The notes below the pieces were generated by a model. That model made no database searches. It was given only the letters and a program-made list of their open reading frames with translations, and was not told the origin of the DNA. A DNA stretch of 44,712 nt from positions 1 to 44,712 of the forward strand of contig JARRBB010000007.1 of the NCBI GenBank assembly GCA_029981435.1, read 5' to 3'. The stretch comes from Thermotogaceae bacterium (GTDB lineage: Bacteria; Thermotogota; Thermotogae; B21-G9; HyVt-16). Position 1 is the first letter of the stretch. Each line of letters opens with the position of its first letter. The position numbers were made by a program, and so were the translations under genes. Below are positions 24,910 through 32,966 of the stretch, piece after piece.

Positions 24910-26709
24910 ATGGCAGTTTCAACGAACACGATTCTGATCTGCGCAGGTGGGGCATGTATATCTGCCGGTGAAAAGAGCGTTAAGCAGGTACTCGAAGAAA
25001 AACTCCGTGAATATGCTCTTGACGGAGTTGTTAGAGTAGTTGAAACTGGCTGTATGGGTGCTTGCGATCTTGGACCCATAGTTGCGGTCTTTCCAGAGGG
25101 TGTTTATTACCAGAAAGTGAACGCGGAAAACGTTAAAAAGATAGTTGAAGAACATATACTAAAGGGTAGAGTAGTTGAAGAAATGCTCTTTGAAGGTCCA
25201 CAAGGCAAAATAACCGAAGAAGTTCACGAAGAACATCCTTTCTTCAAAAAACAGGTTAAGATAGCCACCAGAAATCTTGGAATAATCGACCCAATGAACA
25301 TAGACGAGTACATAGCAAGAGATGGTTATTTCGCACTTATAAAAACCTTAACACAGATGAGTCCTGAAGAAGTAATTGAAACAGTTAAAAAGAGCGGACT
25401 CAGAGGAAGAGGTGGTGCAGGATTTCCGACAGGTTTGAAATGGGAACTCACACGCAAAAGCCCAGCTGATAAGAAATTCGTAGTATGTAACGCCGACGAA
25501 GGAGACCCGGGTGCTTTCATGGACAGATCGATCCTTGAAGGAGATCCTCACACGGTTCTTGAAGCAATGACCATAGCAGGATATGCAATTGGTGGACAGA
25601 AGGGTTATGTATACGTTAGGGCAGAATATCCACTTGCCATAGAAAGACTTAGAAATGCCATAAAGCAGGCACGAGAATATGGTTTCCTCGGTGAAAATAT
25701 ACTTGGGACAGATTTTTCTTTTGACATAGAGATAAGAATAGGTGCGGGTGCTTTCGTGTGTGGTGAAGAAACTGCACTGATGAATTCAATAGAAGGTAAA
25801 AGAGGTCAACCGAATGTGAAACCTCCATATCCTGCTCAAAAAGGATTGTGGGGATATCCAACGTTGATAAACAACGTTGAGACTTTTGCCAACATTCCAC
25901 CTATAATCATAAAAGGTGCAGACTGGTTTGCGAGTATCGGTACTGAGACCAGTAAAGGAACAAAAGTGTTTGCACTCGCTGGAAAGGTTAAGAACACCGG
26001 AATAGTCGAAGTGCCTATGGGAATAACTCTCAGAGAGTTGATATACGATATAGGCGGTGGAGTACCGAACGGTAAAAAACTCAAAGCTATCCAGACGGGT
26101 GGTCCAAGTGGTGGATGTATACCCGCCGAATATCTCGACACTCCTGTTGATTATGAAAGCTTGAAAAAACTTGGAGCTATAATGGGTTCCGGTGGAATGA
26201 TAGTAATGGATGAAGATACCTGCATGGTTGATGTTGCGAAATTTTTCCTGCAGTTTACTGTTGACGAATCCTGCGGGAAATGTGTCCCGTGTAGAGAAGG
26301 AACCAAGAGAATGCTCGAAATCTTAGAAAAGATAACGAGCGGTGAAGGCGAAGAAGAAGATATCGAAAAACTGGAAGAGCTCGGTCAAACCATAATAGAT
26401 TCGTCCCTGTGTGGTCTTGGGCAGACCGCTCCAAATCCTGTTCTTTCAACTCTCAAATACTTCAAAGATGAATATGAAGCACATGTAAAAGAAAAAATCT
26501 GTCCAGCAAAAGTATGTAAAAGCCTGATAAGGTACGTTATAGACCCAGATAAGTGTGTCGGTTGTACAGCCTGTGCAAGGGTATGTCCTGTGAATGCCAT
26601 ATCGGGCGAGGTTAGAAAAATTCACAACATCGATCCTGAGATATGTACAAGATGTGGCAGCTGTATAGAGGTATGCAGATTTGGAGCAATTAGTAAGGTT
26701 TCGCCCTAA
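24910..26709 (+). CDS. NuoF/HydB-like FMN and Fe-S flavoprotein subunit (copy 1, long form)
   Basis: A 599-residue protein with three parts. Residues 1-95 are a thioredoxin-fold 2Fe-2S domain with Cys11, Cys16, Cys48 and Cys52. Residues about 110-530 are the NuoF core: [13 protein letters not shown] near 162 and [13 protein letters not shown] near 195 bind NADH and [15 protein letters not shown] near 455 plus CGLGQ near 500 bind the 4Fe-4S cluster next to flavin. The C-terminus adds two ferredoxin motifs, [12 protein letters not shown] and [12 protein letters not shown]. This matches the HydB subunit of electron-bifurcating hydrogenases and relatives. NAD(P)H oxidation or reduction coupled to ferredoxin is the expected chemistry. 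The physiological partner is not in this window. Confidence 0.9.
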   Translation: MAVSTNTILICAGGACISAGEKSVKQVLEEKLREYALDGVVRVVETGCMGACDLGPIVAVFPEGVYYQKVNAENVKKIVEEHILKGRVVEEMLFEGPQGKITEEVHEEHPFFKKQVKIATRNLGIIDPMNIDEYIARDGYFALIKTLTQMSPEEVIETVKKSGLRGRGGAGFPTGLKWELTRKSPADKKFVVCNADEGDPGAFMDRSILEGDPHTVLEAMTIAGYAIGGQKGYVYVRAEYPLAIERLRNAIKQAREYGFLGENILGTDFSFDIEIRIGAGAFVCGEETALMNSIEGKRGQPNVKPPYPAQKGLWGYPTLINNVETFANIPPIIIKGADWFASIGTETSKGTKVFALAGKVKNTGIVEVPMGITLRELIYDIGGGVPNGKKLKAIQTGGPSGGCIPAEYLDTPVDYESLKKLGAIMGSGGMIVMDEDTCMVDVAKFFLQFTVDESCGKCVPCREGTKRMLEILEKITSGEGEEEDIEKLEELGQTIIDSSLCGLGQTAPNPVLSTLKYFKDEYEAHVKEKICPAKVCKSLIRYVIDPDKCVGCTACARVCPVNAISGEVRKIHNIDPEICTRCGSCIEVCRFGAISKVSP

Positions 26710-26733
26710 AAACTAAAAAGGGGGAGTTCAAAA

Positions 26734-27225
26734 TTGGTTAAAGTCGATTTAGATAAAGTGAAAGAAATCGTTGAAAAGGTTAAACAGGAAACTCTTGAAG
26801 AGGGAGATATTCTGATAAATACACTTCATGCTATACAAGATTACTACAATAATTTTGTTCCTCCAGAGGCTGCAGAAGAAGTTGCAAAACTCTTGAATAT
26901 TCCTGTTTCAAGAGTTTACGAAGTTTTAAGCTTTTACAGTATGTTCTCCATTAAACCACGCGGAAAATATGTTATAAGAGTTTGTAAAAGTTTGCCATGT
27001 CATGTCACAGGTGGTAGAGAAGTCATGGAAGCTTTGAAAAACAAACTTGGGATAGAAATCGGTGAAACCACAGCTGACGGTATGTTTACATTGGAAACAA
27101 CGAGCTGTCTTGGATTGTGCGGTGTTGCCCCTGTGATAATGATAAACGACCAGTCATTTGGAAATTTAACACCTGAGAAAATCGATGAAATAATAGAGCG
27201 ATTCAGAGGTGATGAAAATGCCTAA
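26734..27225 (+). CDS. NuoE/HydC-like 2Fe-2S thioredoxin-fold subunit (copy 2)
   Basis: A 163-residue paralogue of the gene at 23996. The same core is seen: VYEVLSFYSMFSIKPRGKYVI and the four cluster cysteines Cys84, Cys89, Cys125 and Cys129 (VCKSLPCHV and SCLGLCGVAP). All ligands are kept, so this copy should bind a 2Fe-2S cluster. It starts with TTG eight or so bases after GGGGGAG. It lies about 25 bases after the long NuoF-like gene and overlaps the second NuoF-like gene by eight bases. Divergence between the two copies is substantial, so the duplication looks old. Confidence 0.9.
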   Translation: MVKVDLDKVKEIVEKVKQETLEEGDILINTLHAIQDYYNNFVPPEAAEEVAKLLNIPVSRVYEVLSFYSMFSIKPRGKYVIRVCKSLPCHVTGGREVMEALKNKLGIEIGETTADGMFTLETTSCLGLCGVAPVIMINDQSFGNLTPEKIDEIIERFRGDENA

Positions 27226-28855
27226 GAGCAATGTTGTACTTGTTTCTGTAGATTCAAATTCCGTTTTGAAGGGGGCAAAGTACTTCAAAAATCTCTTTCA
27301 GCAGCTTGTTGATGAATACAAGCTTTCAGATTTCGTCGAAGTACTTGAAACGGGAAGCTTTGGTGTTTACAAAGATGGGGTGATAATTGCTATCTACCCT
27401 GAAGAAGTTTATTATGAGATAAAAGACGCTGCCGATGTAAAAAAAGTTGTGGAAGAGCATTTATTGAAAGGTAGAAGAGCAAAAGATCTCGAGCTTGATG
27501 CAGAACTTTTCACAAGGAAATTGTCAGTTGAGGCAAAGAAAGTTGTAGAAGAAACAAGGATAGTTTTAAGGAACGCAGGTGTCATAGATCCAACGAACAT
27601 AAATGAATACATAGCCCGCGATGGATACATGGCTCTGGCAAAAGTTTTGAATGAAATGAAGCCGCAGGAAGTTGTTGAGGTTGTAAAAGAAAGTGGTTTG
27701 AGAGGAAGAGGTGGAGCTGGATTTCCGACAGGTTTGAAATGGGAATTCACGATGAAAACTGATGCAGATCAAAAATACGTTATATGTAATGCTGATGAAG
27801 GTGAACCAGGAACTTTTAAAGACAGGTTGATAATGGAAGGAGATCCGCACTCTCTGATAGAGGCAATGACCATAGCTGGTTATGCGGTTGGTGCTACTAA
27901 AGGTTACATTTATATCAGAGGAGAATACTATGGATCGATCCAAAATATCCAGAAAGCGATAAAAGATGCATACGAATACGGTCTGCTGGGTGAAGATATA
28001 CTTGGTTCCGGGTTCACTTTCCATCTTGCTGTGAGGCTCGGTGCAGGGGCTTACGTGTGCGGGGAAGAAACAGCGCTTATGGAATCAATAGAAGGAAAAG
28101 CGGGAAGACCAAGGCTGAAACCACCGTATCCTCCTGTTTCAGGATTGTACTCCAAACCCACAGTTATAAACAACGTTGAAACCTTTGTTAATGTACCGCA
28201 GATAATCTTAAACGGAGCGGACTGGTTCAAATCGATTGGTACTGAAAGTTCTCCAGGTACGAAGGTTTTCAGTCTCTGCGGTAACATTGTAAACCGTGGA
28301 ATAGTTGAAGCACCTATGGGAACAACTGTGAGAGATTTGATTTATAAATTCGGTGGCGGTATAGCAAATGGAAAAGCTCTCAAAATGGTTCAAACAGGTG
28401 GTACAGCTGGAACTTTCATAGGACCAGATAAACTCGATGTACCTTTGGATTTTGACTCGATGAAAAATTACGGTGTTTCACTCGGTTCAGGAGTCATTTT
28501 AGTGATCGATGAAGACAATTGTGCCGTAGATGTTTTGAAGAACGCTATGGAATTTTTCGAACATGAGTCCTGCGGAAAATGTACTCCCTGCAGAGAAGGA
28601 ACTAAGATGCTTGTCCACATGTTAAACGATATATCAAAAGGTAAAGGTAAAAGAGAATATCTAGATGCTATGAAAAATATTGCATCGACAATGCTTGATT
28701 CTGCTTTTTGTGGACTTGGGCAGTCCGTACCGGTTCCACTGAACTCGATGCTCAACAATTTCGAAGCAGAGTTTCTTAAACATATTGAATCAAAAGAAAG
28801 CCCATGCGGAATATGTAAGTTCGAAAAACCAAAGAAAAAACTGGTGAAGAGCTAA
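27218..28855 (+). CDS. NuoF-like flavoprotein subunit (copy 2, short form with degenerate N-terminal domain)
   Basis: A 545-residue paralogue of the long NuoF-like protein. The FMN/NADH core is intact ([39 protein letters not shown]). The flavin-proximal cluster is also intact (ESCGKCTPCREG and CGLGQ). Two parts differ. In the N-terminal thioredoxin-like domain all four cluster cysteines are replaced (for example GCMGAC in copy 1 reads GSFGVY here), while the fold-determining sequence YPEEVYYEIKDAADVKKVVEEHLLKGR is kept. The C-terminal pair of 4Fe-4S motifs is missing, and the protein ends shortly after CGIC. Electron routes would therefore be fewer than in copy 1. ATG 27218 is chosen because GAGGTGAT sits four bases before it. 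The earlier GTG at 27209 is inside that site. Confidence 0.9.
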   Translation: MPKSNVVLVSVDSNSVLKGAKYFKNLFQQLVDEYKLSDFVEVLETGSFGVYKDGVIIAIYPEEVYYEIKDAADVKKVVEEHLLKGRRAKDLELDAELFTRKLSVEAKKVVEETRIVLRNAGVIDPTNINEYIARDGYMALAKVLNEMKPQEVVEVVKESGLRGRGGAGFPTGLKWEFTMKTDADQKYVICNADEGEPGTFKDRLIMEGDPHSLIEAMTIAGYAVGATKGYIYIRGEYYGSIQNIQKAIKDAYEYGLLGEDILGSGFTFHLAVRLGAGAYVCGEETALMESIEGKAGRPRLKPPYPPVSGLYSKPTVINNVETFVNVPQIILNGADWFKSIGTESSPGTKVFSLCGNIVNRGIVEAPMGTTVRDLIYKFGGGIANGKALKMVQTGGTAGTFIGPDKLDVPLDFDSMKNYGVSLGSGVILVIDEDNCAVDVLKNAMEFFEHESCGKCTPCREGTKMLVHMLNDISKGKGKREYLDAMKNIASTMLDSAFCGLGQSVPVPLNSMLNNFEAEFLKHIESKESPCGICKFEKPKKKLVKS

Positions 28856-28882
28856 CAAATTTGATATAATCAAGCGAATACC

Positions 28883-28911
28883 AACTGGGGCCTGTGATAG
28901 GCCCCGGTTTT
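28883..28911 (+). terminator. Intrinsic terminator after the NuoE/NuoF-like operon
   Basis: ACTGGGGCCT and AGGCCCCGGT form a GC-rich stem (one T-G pair) with loop GTGAT, followed by TTTT. It lies 30 bases after the stop of the second NuoF-like gene and ahead of birA. birA then needs its own promoter or read-through. Confidence 0.88.
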
Positions 28912-28932
28912 CATAATAGGGAGTGAAATGTT

Positions 28933-29646
28933 TTGAATCCGGCGATTATCTCTTTCGACTCCATAGACTCCACAAATGATTTTTTGAAAAGAAACTGGGA
29001 AAAACTGAACAACTTCACGGTATGCTGGGCACTTACTCAAACTAAAGGTAGAGGTAGAAATGGCAGAAGCTGGTTTTCACCAAATGGTGGATTGTGGTTT
29101 TCAATACTTTTTAAACCAAAAAAAGTTTTCTCGGATATAAACCTTTACACTAAAATTTCTTCTGTGGCACTTTGCAGATTTTTTGAAAAGCTGGATCTTA
29201 AACCTTTTATAAAATGGCCCAACGATATTTACATAGAAAAAAAGAAAATATCAGGTATACTCACCGAAGCTGTTATGGGCGATTCAAGGAAAGCTATCAT
29301 TGTTGGAATAGGTGTTAATGTGAACAACGATATTCCAGAAGAGTTGAAAGAAAAAGCAATATCACTCAAGCAGCTTACAGGAAGGGAATACAAACTCCAT
29401 ATAGTTCTTAGAAGAATACTGGGAAACATCTCAAGGTTGTATAATTTAAGATCAAAGAAAACCGCTACAGCAACAATAATAAAAATGTGGAAGAAAAGAC
29501 TCTTTCCAAAAGAAGGTGAAGAAATTAGAATACTTCTGGATGAAAAGATTCACAGAGTGAAAGTATTGAAAATTTTAGAAAACCACATAGAAGTTGTGGA
29601 CAATGGAAAAATTTTGAAAATAAACAGTGGCGAAATACTGCTATGA
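28933..29646 (+). CDS. birA: Biotin--[acetyl-CoA carboxylase] ligase, class I
   Basis: A 237-residue BirA catalytic domain. DSIDSTNDFLKR opens it. The biotinyl-AMP loop is GRGRNGRSWFSP at 39-50, with KWPNDIYI near 102-109 and IIVGIGVNVNN near 132-142. There is a short SH3-like C-terminal domain. No helix-turn-helix precedes the catalytic domain, so it is an enzyme only and not a repressor. The TTG start is the only workable one: an ATG five bases upstream hits a stop after one codon. Its last six bases overlap the end of the convergent glycosylase gene. Confidence 0.92.
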   Translation: MNPAIISFDSIDSTNDFLKRNWEKLNNFTVCWALTQTKGRGRNGRSWFSPNGGLWFSILFKPKKVFSDINLYTKISSVALCRFFEKLDLKPFIKWPNDIYIEKKKISGILTEAVMGDSRKAIIVGIGVNVNNDIPEELKEKAISLKQLTGREYKLHIVLRRILGNISRLYNLRSKKTATATIIKMWKKRLFPKEGEEIRILLDEKIHRVKVLKILENHIEVVDNGKILKINSGEILL

Positions 29647-30288
29647 TTCAGTGGCTTTTTCACAAATACCTTCCTGATTTACCTGACACATATCACAAAC
29701 GGGTTTTTTCTTACAGATGCTTTTTGAATGAGCAACTATCAAAGCATGGTATTCTCCAAATAAATCTGGATCATTTTCCAGGTTTTTATGAAAGAAATCC
29801 TGAAGTTCTTCATAAGTTTTCCAGTCTTTTCCGGTTAATCTTTTGAACATTCTTAAAGTATATGCATCGACGACAAAAACCGGCCTTTTGAATATATACA
29901 ATAAAATGGTGTCGGCCGTTTCTTTGCCGACACCACTTACACTCAGCAACAAGTTTCTCAGGGTATCAGTATCGTATTGTCTCAATTCGTCAAAATCAAA
30001 ATCGTAATTTTTCATGAATTCCAAAAAATTCTTCAGTCTTCTTGCTTTTACTTTGAAAAAACCAGCAGGCTTTATAATATTTTCAAGGATATCTTCTGGA
30101 CATTCGTACATTTTTTTGGGGTTAAGCAGATCAACACGTCGCAAATTATGAATAGCCATTTCAACGTTTCTCCAAGAAACACTCTGGGTTAATATTGCTC
30201 CTACTGCTGTTTCAAAATCACTGTCAGAAGGCCACCAGTTTTGTGGACCGTAGATTTTATAAAGAACTTCAAATATCTTCTTTAACAT
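29641..30288 (-). CDS. HhH-GPD DNA glycosylase, endonuclease III / MagIII-like
   Basis: A 215-residue base-excision repair glycosylase. FETAVGAILTQSVSWRNVEMAI lies near residue 25. The helix-hairpin-helix SVSGVGKETADTILLYIF follows near 115-132, and the catalytic Asp is in VFVVDAYTLRM. In classical endonuclease III the GxGxKTA motif supplies a lyase lysine. Here the motif is GVGKETA, so a monofunctional glycosylase such as a 3-methyladenine glycosylase of the MagIII type is likelier. Four cysteines near the C-terminus (C-x5-C-x2-C-x7-C) suggest a 4Fe-4S cluster with spacing that differs from the usual C-x6-C-x2-C-x5-C. ATG 30288 follows GGGAGG. It is downstream of the CBS gene. Confidence 0.85.
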   Translation of the reverse strand: MLKKIFEVLYKIYGPQNWWPSDSDFETAVGAILTQSVSWRNVEMAIHNLRRVDLLNPKKMYECPEDILENIIKPAGFFKVKARRLKNFLEFMKNYDFDFDELRQYDTDTLRNLLLSVSGVGKETADTILLYIFKRPVFVVDAYTLRMFKRLTGKDWKTYEELQDFFHKNLENDPDLFGEYHALIVAHSKSICKKKPVCDMCQVNQEGICEKATES

Positions 30289-30320
30289 CAAACCTCCCAA
30301 ACCTTTACATTTACATTGTT

Positions 30321-30758
30321 TCAGCTTATATACTTATCTTCTATGTAATTTTTCAACGATTCGTTTTCTCTCTCCATTATTCTGCATTGTGCCTTCATCA
30401 AATCGCCAATTGATATTATACCCTTTACTTCACCATTTTCAAGTATCGGAAGGTGTCTTATTCTCTTTTCGGTCATCAACTTTCCAGCTTCCTGAACGCT
30501 GTCATCCAGAGAACCAAAGATCAAATTTTTTGTCATAACTTCTTCAACAATGATATCATCTAAAGACAGCTTTTTAAAGCAACATCTTTTCAAAAGATCT
30601 CTTTCCGTAAATATTCCTACCGGTTTTCCAGAATCCATTACCAAAACAGCACCAACATTCTTATCAACCATCACTTCAACGGCCTTTCTGACAGTGTCGC
30701 TCTTTTCAACTGAATAAACTTCTGAACCTTTTTCTCTTATTATATCTCTCAGCCTCAT
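30321..30758 (-). CDS. Two-CBS-domain protein
   Basis: A 145-residue protein made of two CBS motifs and little else. The first is VRKAVEVMVDKNVGAVLVMD with GIFTERDLLKR (about residues 20-60). The second is VQEAGKLMTEKRIRHLPILENG with GIISIGDLMKA (about 85-125). Stand-alone CBS pairs bind adenine nucleotides and act as sensors, but the target is not visible here. The ATG has AGGAGGGAAG in front. It is followed at 32 bases by the DNA glycosylase gene on the same strand, and it is divergent from the OsmC-like gene, with a large palindrome in between. Confidence 0.9.
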   Translation of the reverse strand: MRLRDIIREKGSEVYSVEKSDTVRKAVEVMVDKNVGAVLVMDSGKPVGIFTERDLLKRCCFKKLSLDDIIVEEVMTKNLIFGSLDDSVQEAGKLMTEKRIRHLPILENGEVKGIISIGDLMKAQCRIMERENESLKNYIEDKYIS

Positions 30759-30858
30759 AGACTTCCCTCCTGTTTTTTAATTATTTCGTAAATTATTTTA
30801 CCATATATTTTACTCATTTTGTAAAGTATCCTACAAAAAATAACCAGGAAGTATCTCT

Positions 30859-30926
30859 TTATCATTTTTTTGCAAAGAAGACACCACCTTCTATAAGGTG
30901 GAGATGAATTTGCAAAAAAATGATAA
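30859..30926. repeat. 68-nt nested palindrome in the CBS/OsmC divergent gap
   Basis: Outer arms of 18 bp (30859-30876 and 30909-30926, TTATCATTTTTTTGCAAA and its exact reverse complement) share one centre with an inner 7-bp stem. The inner arms are CCACCTT at 30884-30890 and AAGGTGG at 30895-30901, with loop CTAT. The 7-base stretches between outer and inner arms do not pair. The whole folds as one long hairpin on either strand. It is between divergent genes, so it does not sit where a terminator of either is expected. I see no second copy in the window. Confidence 0.9.
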
Positions 30927-30997
30927 TAACTTATAGCACTACGATGGTCAATTATGGTAGAATATACAAAATAAGAGTTAGTAGGAGGTTGGAAAAC

Positions 30998-31417
30998 ATG
31001 GCAGTAACTAAAGGAAGATGGGTTGGTGGAATGACTTTTCACGTAAGGACACCTTCGAATCATGATGTGTACATGGATGCAAGCCCGGAAGTTGGTGGAA
31101 ATGATGGAGCAGCAAGACCTTTCGAGCTTTTGGCAGTTGCCTTAATCGGATGTACCGGAATGGATGTAGTCTCTATTTTGAAAAAAATGAAAGTTGAAAA
31201 TTATTCACTCGAATTTGAATGTGAGTTTGAAAAAGCACCAGAGCATCCTAAATATCTAACAAAGGCTCATCTTAAATATATTTTCACCGGCAAGGACCTT
31301 CCGAGAGATAAGATCGAGAAGGCTGTCAAGCTTTCGCAGGAACGCTATTGCAGCGTATCCGAAACTCTCAGAGGAAAAGCAGAATTAACTTACGAAATAA
31401 TTATAAAAGAAGAATGA
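30998..31417 (+). CDS. OsmC-family peroxiredoxin-like protein
   Basis: A 139-residue OsmC/Ohr fold protein. The two redox cysteines are Cys52 in ALIGCTGMDVVSIL and Cys118 in QERYCSVSETL. The E-x-x-A region FELLAVALIGC is typical of the OsmC-like branch, which reduces organic hydroperoxides. The ATG at 30998 follows GTAGGAGGTTGG at good spacing. A longer reading from 30920 runs into the palindrome and lacks family similarity. A possible promoter is TTGCAA (30910-30915) with TATAGC 16 bases later. Its -35 would then lie in the right arm of the palindrome, which could link the two. Confidence 0.9.
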   Translation: MAVTKGRWVGGMTFHVRTPSNHDVYMDASPEVGGNDGAARPFELLAVALIGCTGMDVVSILKKMKVENYSLEFECEFEKAPEHPKYLTKAHLKYIFTGKDLPRDKIEKAVKLSQERYCSVSETLRGKAELTYEIIIKEE

Positions 31418-31429
31418 GGAGGAATCTTC

Positions 31430-32116
31430 TTGTTCAATATAGCGGTTATTGTCAATACAATCGCTGTATTACTTGGAAGTTCGCTTGGAATATTTTTTGG
31501 TAATAAATTGAAGGATAAATATCAGAAAATTCTGTTTCAGGCCGTTGGACTCACGAGTTTTGTAATAGGTGTTAAAATGAGTCTTCAAGCCAAAGAGTTG
31601 TTAGTCGTTCTTGGTTCCATGGCTATCGGTGGTCTGATTGGTCATTGGATTGGAATAGAAGAAAGGCTCGGAAAACTCGCAAATAAAATTGAAAAAAGCC
31701 AGGGCGAAACTAAATTCGTGAAGGGATTCGTTACCGCAACTGTTCTGTTTTTAGTTGGCCCTATGACGATCCTTGGATGTATAAACTCCGGCTTAAAAGG
31801 TGATCACGAACTGCTTTTTGTAAAATCTCTTATGGATGGTATATCTTCCATAATACTTGGTTCAATGTACACTTTTGGTGTACTGGCTTCTGCTGTAAGT
31901 GTTTATGTGGTTCAGGGACTTCTGGTAACTTTTGCCGCTTATCTGATCTTTCTATCCGATCCATTATATCTTGGTAATTTCACTGCCACAGGGGGATTCA
32001 TAGTTATATCTATCGGTTTCAGACTGCTTGATATAAAAGACATAAAAGCTGGAAACTTTCTTCCAGCTCTGTTCTTCTCACCTTTGATAGATTACATTCT
32101 ACAGTTACTTAAATAG
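31430..32116 (+). CDS. DUF554 family integral membrane protein
   Basis: A 228-residue protein with about seven hydrophobic segments. IAVIVNTIAVLLGSSLGIFFG at the N-terminus, FVTATVLFLVGPMTILGCINSGLKGDH and KSLMDGISSIILGSMYTFGV in the middle match the DUF554 (YdfK-like) family, whose role is not established. It starts with TTG behind GAGGAGG, 12 bases after the OsmC-like gene, so the two are co-transcribed. Its end overlaps by 12 bases with the C-terminal extension of the convergent TolC-like gene if that extension is read. Confidence 0.88.
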   Translation: MFNIAVIVNTIAVLLGSSLGIFFGNKLKDKYQKILFQAVGLTSFVIGVKMSLQAKELLVVLGSMAIGGLIGHWIGIEERLGKLANKIEKSQGETKFVKGFVTATVLFLVGPMTILGCINSGLKGDHELLFVKSLMDGISSIILGSMYTFGVLASAVSVYVVQGLLVTFAAYLIFLSDPLYLGNFTATGGFIVISIGFRLLDIKDIKAGNFLPALFFSPLIDYILQLLK

Positions 32117-32182
32117 ATACTTTTCAGCACTCAATCCAAGTAATTCTAAAACCTCTAAATACCCTTCAACGAAGTTTTTTTT
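32105..32182 (-). other. Out-of-frame C-terminal extension of the TolC-like gene
   Basis: The TolC-like reading frame stops at 32166, just after a run of eight A (minus strand, 32175-32182). With seven A the frame would continue through NFVEGYLEVLELLGLSAEK and stop at TAA 32107-32105. The extension adds about 20 residues with coding-like character and fits the C-terminal helix of TolC-type hairpins. It therefore looks like a real part of the ancestral gene, separated by a one-base homopolymer change. Confidence 0.7.
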
Positions 32183-32966
32183 CAGCATTTAAGAGTTTTA
32201 TTTTCAGATCTACCAGATCAAGTTGGGATTTTATATATTCCTGGTTTGATATCTCGCCAAGTTTATATCTATCTTCAATTTCTTCGATTTTGTTTATATA
32301 ATCATCGTGAACCATTTTATAAGCGTTCAAAAGGTCGAAGGAATCTCTCAAACTTTCAATCTTTTCGATTAGTAATATTTCAAAATCATTTTTCTGTGCT
32401 GATAATTGTAGTATCTCATTTACAGAAGAAGCAATTTCAGCTTCGAAAAGTTTTTCCACACCTGATATATTCAAAAGAGATTCAAAATCCATGAATAATA
32501 TAGACATATCGATATTCTCAAGATCTATAAGTCCTGGTGTATCAACATTTTCGATACCGATAATAATTTTCAAAACATCGATAAGATACTCCTGCCTTCT
32601 TTCAAAGGATTTCAGTTTCATTTTGATAACTTCAAGAGGTTCTGAAAATCTTTCATAAATGACACCATACATTTTCAAATTTATTACAAATGTGTATTTC
32701 TTTGTTTCGAGCTGTGAAAGATTGTAATCATAGGATACTGAAACCAGTTTTTTCAATTTTTCGCACTTAACTCGATTGAAATCCAGTTCTTTTTTCAATA
32801 TATCAATGGTACTTTCTTTGTCAAGAGCAGTTTCGTATTCCAGTTTTTTTAAGAGGATTTGTGGATCTCTTTCAAGTAATTTTTCAGCCATAAAGTAAAA
32901 ATCAAGAGAGAATGAACTGAGACAGAAAAAAAACATTGAAAACACGATAAAAATCAAATGCTTCAA
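32166..32966 (-). CDS. TolC-like exported coiled-coil protein, possibly frameshifted at its 3' end
   Basis: A 266-residue protein with a signal peptide (MKHLIFIVFSMFFFCLSSFS). Long amphipathic helices make up the rest. The pattern LGEISNQEYIKSQLDLVDLKIKLLNAEKK near the C-terminus resembles the helical hairpin of outer-membrane efflux (TolC) proteins, in which G-(E/D)-I-S-x-x-(E/D)-Y is common. At this length only about one TolC repeat is present, so it may be a small periplasmic relative rather than a channel. The TTG start overlaps the SMC stop (TTGA), with GGAGGT as ribosome site. The end is probably disturbed by an A8 tract (see the extension entry). Function is inferred from weak similarity. 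Confidence 0.65.
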   Translation of the reverse strand: MKHLIFIVFSMFFFCLSSFSLDFYFMAEKLLERDPQILLKKLEYETALDKESTIDILKKELDFNRVKCEKLKKLVSVSYDYNLSQLETKKYTFVINLKMYGVIYERFSEPLEVIKMKLKSFERRQEYLIDVLKIIIGIENVDTPGLIDLENIDMSILFMDFESLLNISGVEKLFEAEIASSVNEILQLSAQKNDFEILLIEKIESLRDSFDLLNAYKMVHDDYINKIEEIEDRYKLGEISNQEYIKSQLDLVDLKIKLLNAEKKLR

